A DNA stretch of 64,000 bases from the NCBI GenBank assembly GCA_963402885.1, contig OY727094.1, forward strand, positions 5,768,501 to 5,832,500. Direction: 5' to 3'. The notes under the pieces were generated by a model. That model had not been told where the DNA came from and ran no database searches. It worked only from the letters and a program-made list of their open reading frames with translations. The translations under genes were made by a program, and so were the position numbers. This stretch comes from Antedon bifida (Eukaryota; Echinodermata; Crinoidea; Comatulida; Antedonidae). Positions within the stretch are counted from its first letter, which is position 1. Every line of letters begins with the position of its first letter. Below are positions 22,202 through 35,200 of the stretch, piece by piece.

Positions 22202-25200
22202 TTAATCTTCAAAGCAGTCCAATTGAAATTCAAGTTCCGTATGAGGAGGATGCTTGGTCGATAGCACTACGACACCGTTGCAAAATAATCCTTCGTACCA
22301 GTTCGTCTGCTCTCAGTACGCGCGCGTCTTAAGTACGCTACTCAGTGGTACTACTACTACACGATGAAAACAAATACATCTGCTATCGTTGAGCTCCGTT
22401 AAAGATCTGTTATCGATTTCGCACGGAGCGTCTGTTGCTAGTATGCCAACACATATAAAAGGCTTCGATGACCTAAATGAAACAACAAACGTGCCTATAG
22501 TATTTCATTGATTACATAAAGATTGGTAGTATACACGTAAGACAAAAAGAGTGGTAGTATATTGGAAAACACTAAATAAACAATGTATATTATCATAATA
22601 TGCAATATAAGAAATAATATTGACAACATTTTGTATACAAGCAAAACAAATGTAGTATTATATCATCGTTATCTTTTGTAATTATTATTTTGTACATTAT
22701 CAGCGTTTTTTAATCCGAAAATACTCAAAATTGTTTGCGTGTATCAAACAATATAAATATACATTATTTCTTTCCAATCTGAGGTGATTTTGAATAAATT
22801 GAAAGATCTCAATAAATATTGAATTGAATTTACCTATTTTAATTAGACAACAAGGCTGTCATATCTGATTGAAAATTATGTTTAATTCTCAATAAACGTA
22901 GAGCTTGTTTATGTACCGTAATTGTGATCGTAAGACAATTTTGAATGATGTGATTAGCCAAGACAGCAGCATCGCATCGCCTGCCGGAAATGACCATTGG
23001 TAGCCTAAAGTTACATAGAAGCCTGTATGCTTAATGACATTAATCAGATAATAACATTAAATAGATTCTCCAAAGACTAAGGATATTATTAGACAAGCAT
23101 TAAGAAGACTGATGATGCCAGCAAAACTCATTAAGAATTTACTTTTTTCTAAATGGCAAGATTGAATAAACAAATGGCTGTTTTGATCAGCACTGCGGGG
23201 AAAAAGCAACGATCACCTACGTAATGGACGAGTAAACTGTACATCTAACATCTTCCTACAACAACCCAGCGTAGAAGCGGCCGCGAAATTTCGCGGGAAA
23301 CCAGCAACATTTATGAGCCAATTATATGGGCGATCAAACCCACGTGGCTCTTCTGGGTGGTACCATCAGATAGGGTTGGCTTGGAAATATCTTCCAACTC
23401 TAAATTAAAAAAAAAAAAGCTATTTTCTTCACTTTACCAGGGATCGCGATATGGTGATATATGTTTAAGAGGTTGTATGTGCGCATGCTGCGTATCATAC
23501 CTGACACGCCATTTGTCGTTGGGTCTCAAGTATATACGGTAGACAATTCTAATTGTATCTCAGTGTGGTACTGCGACTGTTCAAGTAACCCTGTCATTTC
23601 ATCAGTGACACCACTAGAGCCAGAGTGATGACACGTACGCGCGCGTGTTAAATCTCGACTCAAGATTGGATGAATAAATACGTCATTGAAAATACAAAAA
23701 TTGAAAGAATACAAGACATTTGTTTGTTTACATTTCATCCATTTTATTCCATGACATTGGAAAATAGATCTCACTTCATAGTTTATTTACACGAAAAAAT
23801 GTTACGTACAAAACGAAGATCATAACGCCCTCTGCGGCTAATTATGCACCATCCCAAAATGGCATCAAACATCAAATTAATAATACACATTTAGGCGCAA
23901 AAAATGTTCAATTACCATCATTAAGAAAATGAAGAAAAAGTGGTTTTCAGTTGACAAATTTGTGTTAAAATTTGTATAATAAAATATTGTACTATGTTCC
24001 TTAAAAAAGAGTTTAGAAAGTTTAGAACAAAATGGTGTCTGATGATAATTATCCATAACTATAAGTGAAAAATATGATTAAAAATGTCACATTGAAAAGT
24101 GATCAAAGCAACCAAGAAAAAATAACTAAATGAGAAATTGGAAAAAATACTAGTTTGTAAAAATTGATAAAAGACATTGTAAATAATTCAGTCATTGATC
24201 AAAACATAATAGTTACAACAAATACACTACACACATACACAAAATGGTTGTTAAAATATTATATTCTCAATCCATTACTAACATAGAGGTCGCTATGACA
24301 TAATGAGACATGAACACACAACAAACAAACTAGTGACAGGTTCAATGCACTTTGGGATGGTCAGACGACGTCTAAATGTCACAAGTCACATGATCTCAGG
24401 GATAATAGTTTACAATATTTACATTTTTCTTCATATTGCCTACGTTCGTTTCTTACAATACACACTCACACACACCACAAAAACAATCAAAACATTATAC
24501 ACAATTAATAACAATAATTATAACAATAATAAGAGGATTTTACTAGTTTGCTTGGTTAAATAAAATAAAAAGATAAAACAATCTGAAAATATGTTAACAT
24601 TTAGTTGATGTGTAATTAATAAAGAAAGGGTAAATGATTAGAATGAACTAAATATGTGTAAATGGGTAAAATAGGAATTTCTTGAAATAAATTAAGAAAT
24701 CATCCACGCAGGATCTTAGGCTATTGGACGGATGCAAGAACTGTTCCATAACGCTATGTCTCATCCATTCCAAAAAACGTTTCCACCAAACAAAGAAACA
24801 GCTTACTAACGCGGCATCACTAATCAACTTATATATCACTATACAATCAAGGCTTTATTTATCTGAGCTTATATTTTTCTAAAAAAAAAAAAAAATTAGA
24901 AAAAAATCTCCAAACTACGACTTTATGTCTTTGTCCCTAACAAGTCAACACTTTTATAATTCTACCGAATTTTCAAATATCTACGTTATAGAAAAATAAC
25001 TTTGTTTATAACACACATTTAATACCGTGAAGTATCGAAGAGACAAAATTGCAGATGGTTAAAATACACTCGGTGAAAGTCCAACACATGTGCAGAGTAC
25101 AAACAACGCAATGTCTGAATCACGACACAAATCATCAAATAATTTACTCGAGGAAAGGCATCGATTAAATTTATAAATACCGCCCTCTTTCAGTTCATTT

Positions 25201-26074
25201 TATCCGTGAATCATGTATTTTGGAATGCATTGAGAACGACGACGGTCAATGTGTTTGTGTGCAGTTGATTTCACAATTCTTATTTATGTTTACGGTGAGG
25301 AAAATATTTTTTTCTCCGCATTCTGAAATGTTTGATCAAAGTTTTACGTTTGAAGTCTTAAGTTTCAGTTGGTAAACAACAACTTGAAAAAGCATCCAAT
25401 AAATGCAAATTCAATCCTTGTTTCAATCACTTGGTCATATACGGATGTCTGTGTATAAATAGCCACAACTATGCTTGCTCCTTGTCTACCAAGCCTGAAT
25501 TTAAATAATCCAGGTGGCAAAAAATGTTTCCCTAGCAAGTGCTTGTTTATAGTTGGCTATAAATCGTAAGGCTTTTTCCAGGTAGGCAAACTGATTATTG
25601 AATCCATGTGGCTCTTCCAGGTGGCCAATCCCTTTGGCTATTCCAGGTGGCCAATACATGTGGCTATTCCAGGTGGCCAATACATGTGGCTATTCCAGGT
25701 GGACAATACATGTGACTATTCCAGGTGGCCAATATATGCGGCTCTTCCAGGTGGCCAATACATGTTACTACTCCAGGTGGCCAATACATGTTACTATGTC
25801 AGGTGGCCAATACATTTGGCTATTCCAGGTGGCCAATGCATGTGCCCCATTACAGGTGCTAATCTCTTAATTCAACATCACAGTTAATCCTAAATTGTAC
25901 AATAATCTTCTATTATTTATAATCTCTGATTTCTTGAGATATATCTCCTGTAGAACTGTATATACATCTTTGGATTAAAAATAAACTACTCTGTAGTCTT
26001 TAACATCAAATATCTTTTCAAATTAGTCTCTCAAATCTTCTACAATAAATTCTCTACAACGTCTCTATTTAGTA
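22202..26074. other. Intergenic region between the GPCR start and the SPEN stop
   Basis: It must hold the GPCR 5' UTR and promoter (just above 22201) and the SPEN 3' UTR (just below 26075). No coding sequence is recognised. A minus-strand AATAAA at 24854-24859 is a possible SPEN polyadenylation signal, with a TATAAA variant near 25913; neither is certain. A CpG-rich patch at 23270-23400 ends in an A-run after AACTCTAAATT and could be a retroposon, but I do not recognise it. Confidence 0.5.
25603..25856. repeat. 26-bp minisatellite downstream of SPEN
   Basis: About ten units of TTCCAGGTGGCCAATACATG plus TGGCTA occur with a period of 26 (CCAGG at 25617, 25643 and 25669). The period is not a multiple of three, so the frames open across it (GYSRWPIHVAIPGGQYMWLF-like) shift from unit to unit. 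It lies 220-470 bp past the SPEN stop and so may be in the 3' UTR. Confidence 0.9.
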
Positions 26075-26203
26075 TCACGTTGTTGCTATGACGATCATTA
26101 GATGAGCAAGATCTGCGATGTCCCGAAAGAAATCCGGTGCTACATGTGCTAGATGAACTTGCGTGAATTCACATGGTGGAAATATATGCACAACAAACGC
26201 AGG
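26075..26203 (-). CDS. SPEN: SPEN exon (last): end of the SPOC domain and stop
   Basis: The acceptor CTATTTAG opens P-A-F-V-V-H-I-F-P-P-C-E-F, and the exon ends L-M-I-V-I-A-T-T and TGA at 26077-26075. 'IFPPCEF' and the terminal '[LM]MIVIA' are hallmarks of the SPEN C-terminus. It has 42 codons plus stop and enters in phase 0. It was too short to stand out as an open frame and was found by splicing logic. Confidence 0.95.
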   Translation of the reverse strand, partial: PAFVVHIFPPCEFTQVHLAHVAPDFFRDIADLAHLMIVIATT

Positions 26204-29200
26204 CTAAATAGAAAATAAAACAAATACTTTGTTAGAGAAGTACACCAAAACGTAGTAACAGTATTTATGATGATTTTCTGAATAGAGTAGAACCCTTTTT
26301 TGTGGCACGAAATAACTTTTGCATGAAAAAAATGGAAAATGTATGTTTTAAACCTACGACCAACTGCTAATTAGGAAAAAAGCCCAATTACAGCGATATT
26401 TTCTTGGGTACTAAAAGTATCCCTTTATGACTTGGATGGTGGAGATTATTTAATGAGTTGAAAGATTGACTGCTATATTAAATGAGGCAGACAGGGTTCT
26501 ACTATATCCATAACCTTAGTCTGTCTGTCTATGGTGTGTCCATAAGGCCATTGACACCTGGGTTTCCACAGAAAATGGTACCATCTGGAATTTTCACTCA
26601 TTAAAACAAAGTTGTGATAACATTTTCTAATTTACACCAACCTGATTAGATCCAGGGTGAGGCACATTAATAATTCCAGCGGCTTGTTTCTGTTGAAGAT
26701 AGGTGATGAATCCGGTGTTGAGGGCGCCAGTCTGTGACATTACGTCCTGGTGATCTCTTCCGCAAGGCAAAGCAATCAGAATACAACATTCTGATTCAAC
26801 CTGTAAGATATAGTAGTAGAAAATTAGTTTTACAATTTTATTCAATTTAATGTGGCGTGGAGGATCGCAGGATCTGGAGTTTGGGACACTACTTGCCTCT
26901 CTCTACCCAGGTGTACAAATGGGTACCTGGTAGCAGTCCATACGCGTTTGATCCAACGACCAGGGTAATGATGTGAAAGCTTTGAGCATTAGGTGCTGTA
27001 TAAGATTGACTTTTATAATGTTAATTTTTTAGTCCTTATAAGTAATATTAGTTTATAAATCAGTTTTTAAGATTCTTGTCTCTAGACCGTGAGAACAGTA
27101 GATTTTATTCACATTCATTTTACCCTACCTTCATTCTTCTACCAACACCATCCAGCTGTGATTGCTCTAATCTCATCCTCTGAGCTACTCTCAACGGTGG
27201 CGATCCCTCCTCCATTGACATGGTCTGATTTAGTGCCTGACCAGCTACATCCATGTTACCGGATACATAGTGCATCTGGATAAATGCTGTCTCATTCTTT
27301 AAGGCTAAAACTCCTTGCCACATTATAGGGTATCTCTGCAAAACAAATGTAAGGAATAAGTTAGTATAAAACCACATTATTTTTTGGATAGAGGAAGCGA
27401 TCCCTTGGCCTGACCAAAAAATAATTTTTTGATTTAGAAAGTTTAAAATTTTCACAACTTTTTTAAAAGGTTTGAAAAATTATGCTTTCCACAATTTATT
27501 TCAATTGGTTTCGGAATTTTTTATTTGTGTTTAAAAAAGGAAGTGTTATGTTCATGCCCTTAATAAAGCTCTGTCTACACTATCACACTCTATGTGACAA
27601 CAAAATGTAATGTGCCCATATATGGACATGATGTTGTCATATCACTAACATATTTAGGCATATCACCACCATATTTGGGCACATCATAGTGTAGACAAAG
27701 CTTTACAGTGAGACTGGTAACTCGAACACATTTCAGTGATTTACTCCCACTGCTTGCATACAAACAGAGAAGAGTTTGAGGAGCTGGTTATCTGCTTAAA
27801 GCAATCATCGTTTCTACTGATTTTTTATACTACCATTGGGGTCAAACAGAAGGTCAACTCACCAAAATTATGTTTCCAAGATGATCTTGTTTTCTCTGCA
27901 TAGGTGATGAAGCCGGCGGTGGTGGTATCCTGTTGTGAACTGGATGTGGACCAGTTGAGTCCATACCTGGTGGTGGAATCCTCCTAGCTTGTGAATGAGG
28001 ATCGTTGGGATGTCCTTCACCGGGATGGTAACCAGCAGGCATCTTATACATGTCTGGAGTGTTCAACATAACTTGTTGTTCTGTGACTTTTGGTGTGCTC
28101 AGGTGTGGCTCTGTTATCACAGGCGGCATATGGTGTATCCTTGGTGAATATCCAATTCCACCAATTCTCGTTAGTGGCATGCCTGGCACGTTGATATGAC
28201 CAGCTTTGTTGGTCGGATCATCATCCTTCTTTTCAGTCATTGAGACAGGTGGTGTGCCTCTTTTATGTGTTAACTGTGAATTCGGAGAAATTATTTTTGG
28301 TGAAAGTCCTGGAGAGGACACCGGTGGAATTGGCATTCGAGGTGATGGTATGTTTCCGACAGGAGATGAAAGTGGCAGATGTTCAACACCTGTGTATAAT
28401 CGGTATGGGAAAATTCCAGGTGGTACCATTTGCTGTGGAAAACCAGGTGTCAATGGCCTTATGGACACAGCATCTGTCGGTGGAATATAGTATAGAGGTC
28501 CTCCAACTACATGAACGTTAGGATGTGGTGCTCTACCAGGCGGAGCCACTTGGTGAGGTTCTTTCCTTTCCTGAGATACATAGTCATTATTTGCTTGGAT
28601 CACTCCATGGTGAGCTTCATTCTTTGCTCTTACATCCGATGCTGATGTTGACAATGCATAGCCAGGTACATACTGCATCTGTGATGTGACAACTTTAGTA
28701 TTTTCTCGACCCTTAGTCGGATTTGCTGCTGAAGTTGTCAACATTAACCTCTCACGTAGAACACTAGCTGCAGCATAAGTTGTGGCTGTCACTGATGTTG
28801 GAACAGAAAATGATTGCAATTGAGCAGTCAAATTTGCCTGATGGGCAAGAGCTGAAACACTAACTTGAGGTCCAAGTCCTGTCTGGTATATTCGGGGTTG
28901 TTCGGTAACAAAACCCACTTTCTCTGCTGGTTCAACCACACCTGGTGCTGGACTTAAATGTGTTGGTTTGATAGTCTGCTGAGGGTGCTGGGGAACATGG
29001 ACCTGTAGTGGTATTCCTAGTACTGGTGGTCTTGTTAAAGCAATTTGTGGTTGATGTTGCATGGTTTCTGCTTTTGTTGGCAATGAATCTTGCGTTTGTT
29101 GTTCCTGTTGCTGCTGCTGTTGTTGTTGTTGCTGCTGCTGCTGCAGGTGATGTAGTTGTTGCTGCATCAACTGCTGCTGTTGCTGCTGTTGTATCAGCTT

Positions 29201-32200
29201 TTGAGCAGTTTCATCTTTTTTACGTTGCCTGCCTCTAGTTTTCTTAGGTGGTGGCCCTTGCTGTGCTGGAGTCAAAGCGATATTTGTGCCCATTTCTTGA
29301 GACTTACTGTTTTGAAAACTGATGTTACCAGGTAAAACAGGACAAACCATTGCAGGTTGTGTTGGAACCTGAGTTACTATAGGTGCTGAAATCAGTTGAG
29401 CTGTGAGTAGGTTTTCCTGGGTGTTTGTTTTAGATGGGATAGTGACTTGTGGTGAAGGAACAGCTGAAGAAGTCAATTGAATTGTTGGAATTTGAGAAGT
29501 AATGGCTGGAGTTGGTCCTGGAACAAGTCCTTGTGACAGTGTTGTTGGAATTGTCGGTGCCATTGAAGCTGCAAGTGATGGGTTAAGTATATATGGTACA
29601 GCAGGATTAGAAACCATTGGTACTCGTGCTCCAGAAGGTAATGATGACAATTTCTTTCCACTATCAAAGGAAATTGCATTCTGGTTTGCTTCTCTCTGAA
29701 GCAACTTTGCTACTGTGTCAGGTTTTGGTGATGCAGGTAGAGGTTCAGATAATGGTTCAGCTAGTAGTTCATCCTTTGTCTTTAGATCTTTTCCTTTAAG
29801 AGAAGCACTACGACTTCTACTAGCACGCCCAGTTGGACGTCTTGTCGGTGTCTTGGGCTTGCGTGTTGCTTTGCTTGGAGAACTTTTCTCTTTTTCCTCA
29901 GCTGGACTTCCTTTAAACTCATAAGGATCATCTGGAACTTTGTTTTCAGAATTTACAGTTTCAGCTAGTTTTGGTTCAGAATCGATTGCGGCCTCTGTTT
30001 GTTTCTTTGAATTATTGTATTTTCCTTGCCTTCCTTTTCGTTGATAACTTGTGTCTTCTTCATTAAAATCATAAGGATCAATATTCCTCCTAGCAGAACT
30101 CCTAACATTTGGTTTAGTCTCTTTAACCTCTGTATCAATTGTTAAATTGTGGTCATGAGTATCTTGCAAAGAGGTATCTACCGCCACATGTTTGTTTTCT
30201 GTGGCTGGTTCAGCAGGAGGAGGAGGAAGAGGAAGACTGCCTGGTGTTGGTAGTGCATCAACACTGATTCCTGCAGGTGCTGCAACTATTGGGTTTTCAA
30301 TAATAGCAATTGGTTTCTCTTGCATCAGTTCCATTATAGTAGGCTTTGATTTACTGCCTCTGCCACCTTTTCCACGAGTTCTCTTTTTTGGTTTTTCCTC
30401 AGGAACATCAACTTTGATTGGCACATCCACTGGTTCTGGTACTTCTTCCACAATAGGGGGTTCAACTCTTTCTGGCTTTGCTTCAATAGGTTGTTCAATT
30501 GGAATTATTTCTGATGCATCTTGTGTTTCACTTGGAGCTGTAAATGATGGTTCTTGGTAATCCATTTCAATCTCCATCCATTTCACTGCATCTAAGACCT
30601 CCTCTTTTGCTTCTTCTTTAGCAGCAAGTGTTTCATTCTCCTTAAGTTTTGAGTCAACCATACCAGAAGTGTCTACACTAGATGGTTCTGGAATTGTTTG
30701 AATCGAGTCTGGAAAATTTTCAATCAATCTTGTGGCTAATTCAACAGAGTTGACATCAGTAGAAATCGCACTAGATGATTCTGCTACAACATTATCTACA
30801 TTTTCCTTTGTATTTGATTCTTCTTCAAACAAATTAGGCTGTTGGATTTCAAGAACAGCAGGTAGTTCCTCTTGACAAGGTTGTTCTGAAGCAGCTTCTA
30901 CTGCTTTTTTCTCAGCTTGTGATTTCTTTGGCTTTCTCCCAGATTTAGACTTCTTTTTAGGTTTACTTTTACCTCTCACTGCATCCTCTCTAGCGGGCTC
31001 ACTGTCAGTTTCATGAGCAGATTTAATCACTGGTTCTAATTCTGTAACACCAGTTTTTGTGTCTTGTGCTTCTATCGATTCAAAATTTGAATAAACATTG
31101 TTAGGTTCAGATTTTGGAGTTGTTTCTTCTACGATTGTGAGATCGCCGGTTTCTTTTAAGTCACATTCTGCATACAGACTACTATCTGGCAATTCAGGTT
31201 TCTCATCAGTTTCAATAAACAGTCGATCCTTATCATCAAAAGGTTTTTCATCTGATTGGAATAATTGCTCTTCTTCTTTTAATTCAATTCTTTCATCCTC
31301 TAATGGATCATGATGTTCTTCTTCTTGAATTATATGTTCGCCGTGAGGAAGATCTTCAGCAATGTTCAATTCATCATCAATTGAAAGTGGTTTTAAATCT
31401 TCTAATGATTCATCAATATCAAAATCTTTACATTCAGTTTCTTCTAATTTAAGCTTCTTCTTTTCTTTCTTCTTTTGTTTTTTCTTTTCTTTAACTGGTT
31501 GTTCTTCTACCTGCTGCTCCTCATCATCTTTCAATGGTTCAGGCTCAGACAGAGACACATTTGGAGTTTTGGGACACTCAATCTTATCAATTAGTTCCTC
31601 ATCAATTTTTAAGTTTGATTCATTCTCATCATCAATAGACATAATCAAACAGTCTGAGTCTTCAAATTCATTTTCTTCTATATCATCACCGAAAAAGTCC
31701 CTTTTATTTGGAATTTCTTCAGCAATAGGCTCTTGCTCATTTAGTTCCTCTGGCTTACTCTCTTCAGTTGGTGTAGATTTCTTCTTCAACTTCTTTGATT
31801 TCTTTGAATGCTTGTTGTCAATTGGTTCGGTAATTATTTTGTCTTTCTTAGCTTTCTTTACCTTTTTCTTTGTTTTCTCTTTGTCCAATTTCTTACTTTT
31901 TAGATGGGTTTCATTTTCTGAAACACCTGTATCAATATCTGATAGATGATCATCAATAATTTCTGTAACTACTTTTTCTTTATCAGAATCATCTTTTACT
32001 TCTTTCTCTTCTAACTGTTGATGGACAACTGACTCTTTCTCTTGCTTTGATTTTTTCTTCTCATCTTTCTTTTTGCTTTCTTTTGCATCATCCTTATTTC
32101 TAAAAGTATTCTTAATTGGCTTTTCCGATGTCATTTCCAAATCTACCTTCTTCTTCTTTTGTGGTTCCTTTTTGTTATCCTTTTCTTGGATTTCTTTAGA

Positions 32201-35200
32201 TTTTACACCCTTAGGTTTAACATCCAATAAGTATTCCTTGTCTTTTACTTGCTTCTTTTTTACTACTTTTGTCTTCTTTGGAGGAGGTTCCTGAACTGGT
32301 GGAATTTCTTCATCTGAATCTGATGAGTCATATATGACTGTTCTTCCTTCTCTCTTAGTTTTCGGAGTTAAAATGTCTCTAATTTCAGAGTCCGAATCAC
32401 TATCATCTGAATCAGAATAGATGTCAGAAACCTGAAGAATCTTTTTCTTAACCTCTGGAACAGGTGGTTTCTTTTCCTTTGGTTTTATTACTTTATTGGT
32501 TGAGTTCTTTATTTTCTTGGATTTCAAATCATCCTTTATATTTCGTTCTTCTTTCACTTTACATTCAACTTTGACCTTTGTGTCTTCCTTCACCTTTGAC
32601 TCTTGATGTTTTACTTTTCCTTCCTCTTTCTTAAATTCATCTTTTACTTTCCTATCTCCTGGTTTCTTTGATTTTCCACTTAAATGTTTTAATGCTTTTG
32701 TAAGCTTAACCTCCTCTTCAACCTTTTTCTTAACTGGTTTTGTTTCTTTTTCTAAATGTGGCTTTTCGTCAGGATCTTCTACTTTCTCTTTCTTTATCTT
32801 TTCCTTGATATCTTTCTTTTTTCCTTTAGATGGAACCAACTTGGTTTTATTGTCTTTTTCTTTTATCTCGGGTTTCTTAGCATCATCTTTCTTTTTATCT
32901 AATGAAACATTACTGAATTCTTTCTTTTCCTGCTTGGTAACATATTCTTTACTTCCATCCTTATTATGCTTTGTTACTTTAGTCTCTGTTTCAATTACTG
33001 ATTTCTTTTCTTTCAGAGTTTTATTTGTGTTATTAGACTTATTATTAGATTCTTTAGTAACTGTACTAGATTTTCCAGTATCTTTAGCAGATTGTTTAAT
33101 AGAATCTTTTGTCAATGTCTTTGAAGTGTCTTTATTTGAAACTGTTGTTTTTGTTCCCTCTTTAGCAGTAGAAACATTCTTGTTATTGTCTTTAACGTCT
33201 TTGATGTTAGTTGCTTTGTTGGACTCCTTTATGGATGGTTTAGATTCTTTAGAAAATTGTTTACTTGATAAATCTTTAGCAACTGTGTTTAATTTATCTT
33301 TTCCCGTAGTACTTAGTTTGCTTTGTTCTTTCATAGTAATGCTTGACTTGTCCTTATTCGTTTTTACACCAGATTTCTTCACACTTCCAATTGGTTTATC
33401 AATCTTACTGTCCGAATTGGTTATTTTATTTGACTTCTTCGCAACTGGTTTTCCAGTGGTGGATATTTTACTTTGGTTCTTCATTGACAGACTGGCTTTT
33501 GAATTAGAATTTGCAGCTTTTCCTATTGGACTCGGTGACCTTTTTCTTTTTAGAGACTGATCTTTTGGTTTCTTAACTGGTACTTCAGGCGGTGGATCAG
33601 TTTTGCTATCAGTGGATTTCGAGGAAACTGGACCAGATGGCAGAGAATAATCAGTTTTGTCTTTCTTAAGGATAGATTTCAATGGTATAGACTCTGGACT
33701 TGTTGTCACAACAGGCGGTGATTGAGCACTTTCATTGGGTAACTTGGCCATTGTTGTATCAGGCTTAATTTCCTTTGGAGATGGCAACTCATTCTCCTCT
33801 TTTCCTGGTAAAGATGGACCACTGATACAAGAAGTTGTAACTTCTTTCTTAATTTCTTCTTTCACCACATTTGGTATGTTACTTAAACTCTTCTTAAACA
33901 CATCATCAGAAGGAGGTTCCTGTTTAATTTGTGGTGTCTCTATCTCTTTTGTTGGTTTCGGCGACACAGAATCAAAAGAAGTTGCTGATGGAGTTGGTTC
34001 GGCTGTTTCAGACTTCTGATTAGGAACAGCAGCAGATATTCTTACAAAATCTCTGTGATCTTTCAGTTGTGGTCTTTCCTCAACAGTATGAACCTTTACT
34101 GGTGTGTAAGGAGCAACTGGTTTTCCTGATAAGACATCAACAGTACTGTCTTCAGTTTGTGAGTCCGACAAAATCACTGGTTTTTCTTTAGGTTGAACCA
34201 TGTTATAATTGTTGATAGTTCCTTTTAAAGGTCTCGGATCATGTAAATTGTTCGGTAGAGAGTCACGTTGTAAAGGCATACTGCTAGTGACAGAATAAAC
34301 AGATGAAGTTAAGTTCGAAGAGGCATGTGGTAACAGCCCTTTAGGATTATAGGCCACATTCTGAGGATGGATTCGTCTTCCTAAAGGGTCTAAACCTGTA
34401 TAAAACCCTGTCGGCGACTTCTCTCCTACCGGTAGAGAAGGTCTGCGATTAAATCTCTGTGTGCTATGTGCTAGTCGAGCTGAATCTTGATCAAAGATAC
34501 TAATTCTGCGACCTCTAGCTTCTCCATCCTCTTTAACAGGTGTTGTCTCTATTGTGGATGTCTTTGCAATTTCTGTAGGTGTAGAATTTGTTACAGTTGT
34601 GGTAGACATTATTGAAATAGCTGTGGTAGTCGTCACAACTGACGTTGACACTTCAGTTGATGGTACAGCTGATTTCTTTCTAATTCGATAACCTTTCTCT
34701 GCCATCATCCTAGTAGACAATGGCTCCGTTTTGTTCTCACCAGACAATGATGGAACAGAAGTTCGTAAAGAATTCCGTAATGTAAAAGTGCTAAGTTTAG
34801 CTTCAAATGATGTTGGTTGCAAGAATGCATTGTCCATTGTTTTGTCCTGAACATCAGGAATTCTTGAGAAGCCAAACTTAGCATGGGCTGAATGCATTGA
34901 ATCAGTCAGACCAGTAATTGACAAAGGAGAGCATATGCTCTCTTTTTGTGATGTGTGACTTGTATTACGGTGGAATTCTGTTGCAAACTGATGAGTTCGT
35001 CTCATTTGGTCCCTCTGAATATCTTGTGAAGACACTGCAGGAAGTATTAAAGGTTCATCATGAACAGGTGTAACACGTCCTTGTAAATTTGCCATATTGC
35101 TATCATTAATTCCTTTATCATAGTTCAATCCTGTTGACATTTCAGAATCTGTTTCAACAGGTTTCATATGTGCAGTAACATTGCTGACTGGTTCATTTCC

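Noticed and set aside
22448-22456. TATAAAAGG as a promoter for the GPCR gene
   Set aside because: The motif is on the plus strand and so points away from the minus-strand gene.
25598-25887. Two overlapping plus-strand frames of about 90 codons with GYSRWPIHV / IPGGQYMWLF repeats
   Set aside because: Both are different frames of the same 26-bp minisatellite; the period is not a multiple of three.
32805-33560. 251-codon open frame on the plus strand, and other long plus-strand frames from 28200 to 36250
   Set aside because: All lie antisense to the SPEN giant exon and mirror its Lys/Glu/Ser composition as Phe/Leu/Ser. No domain, and the minus frame is clearly SPEN.
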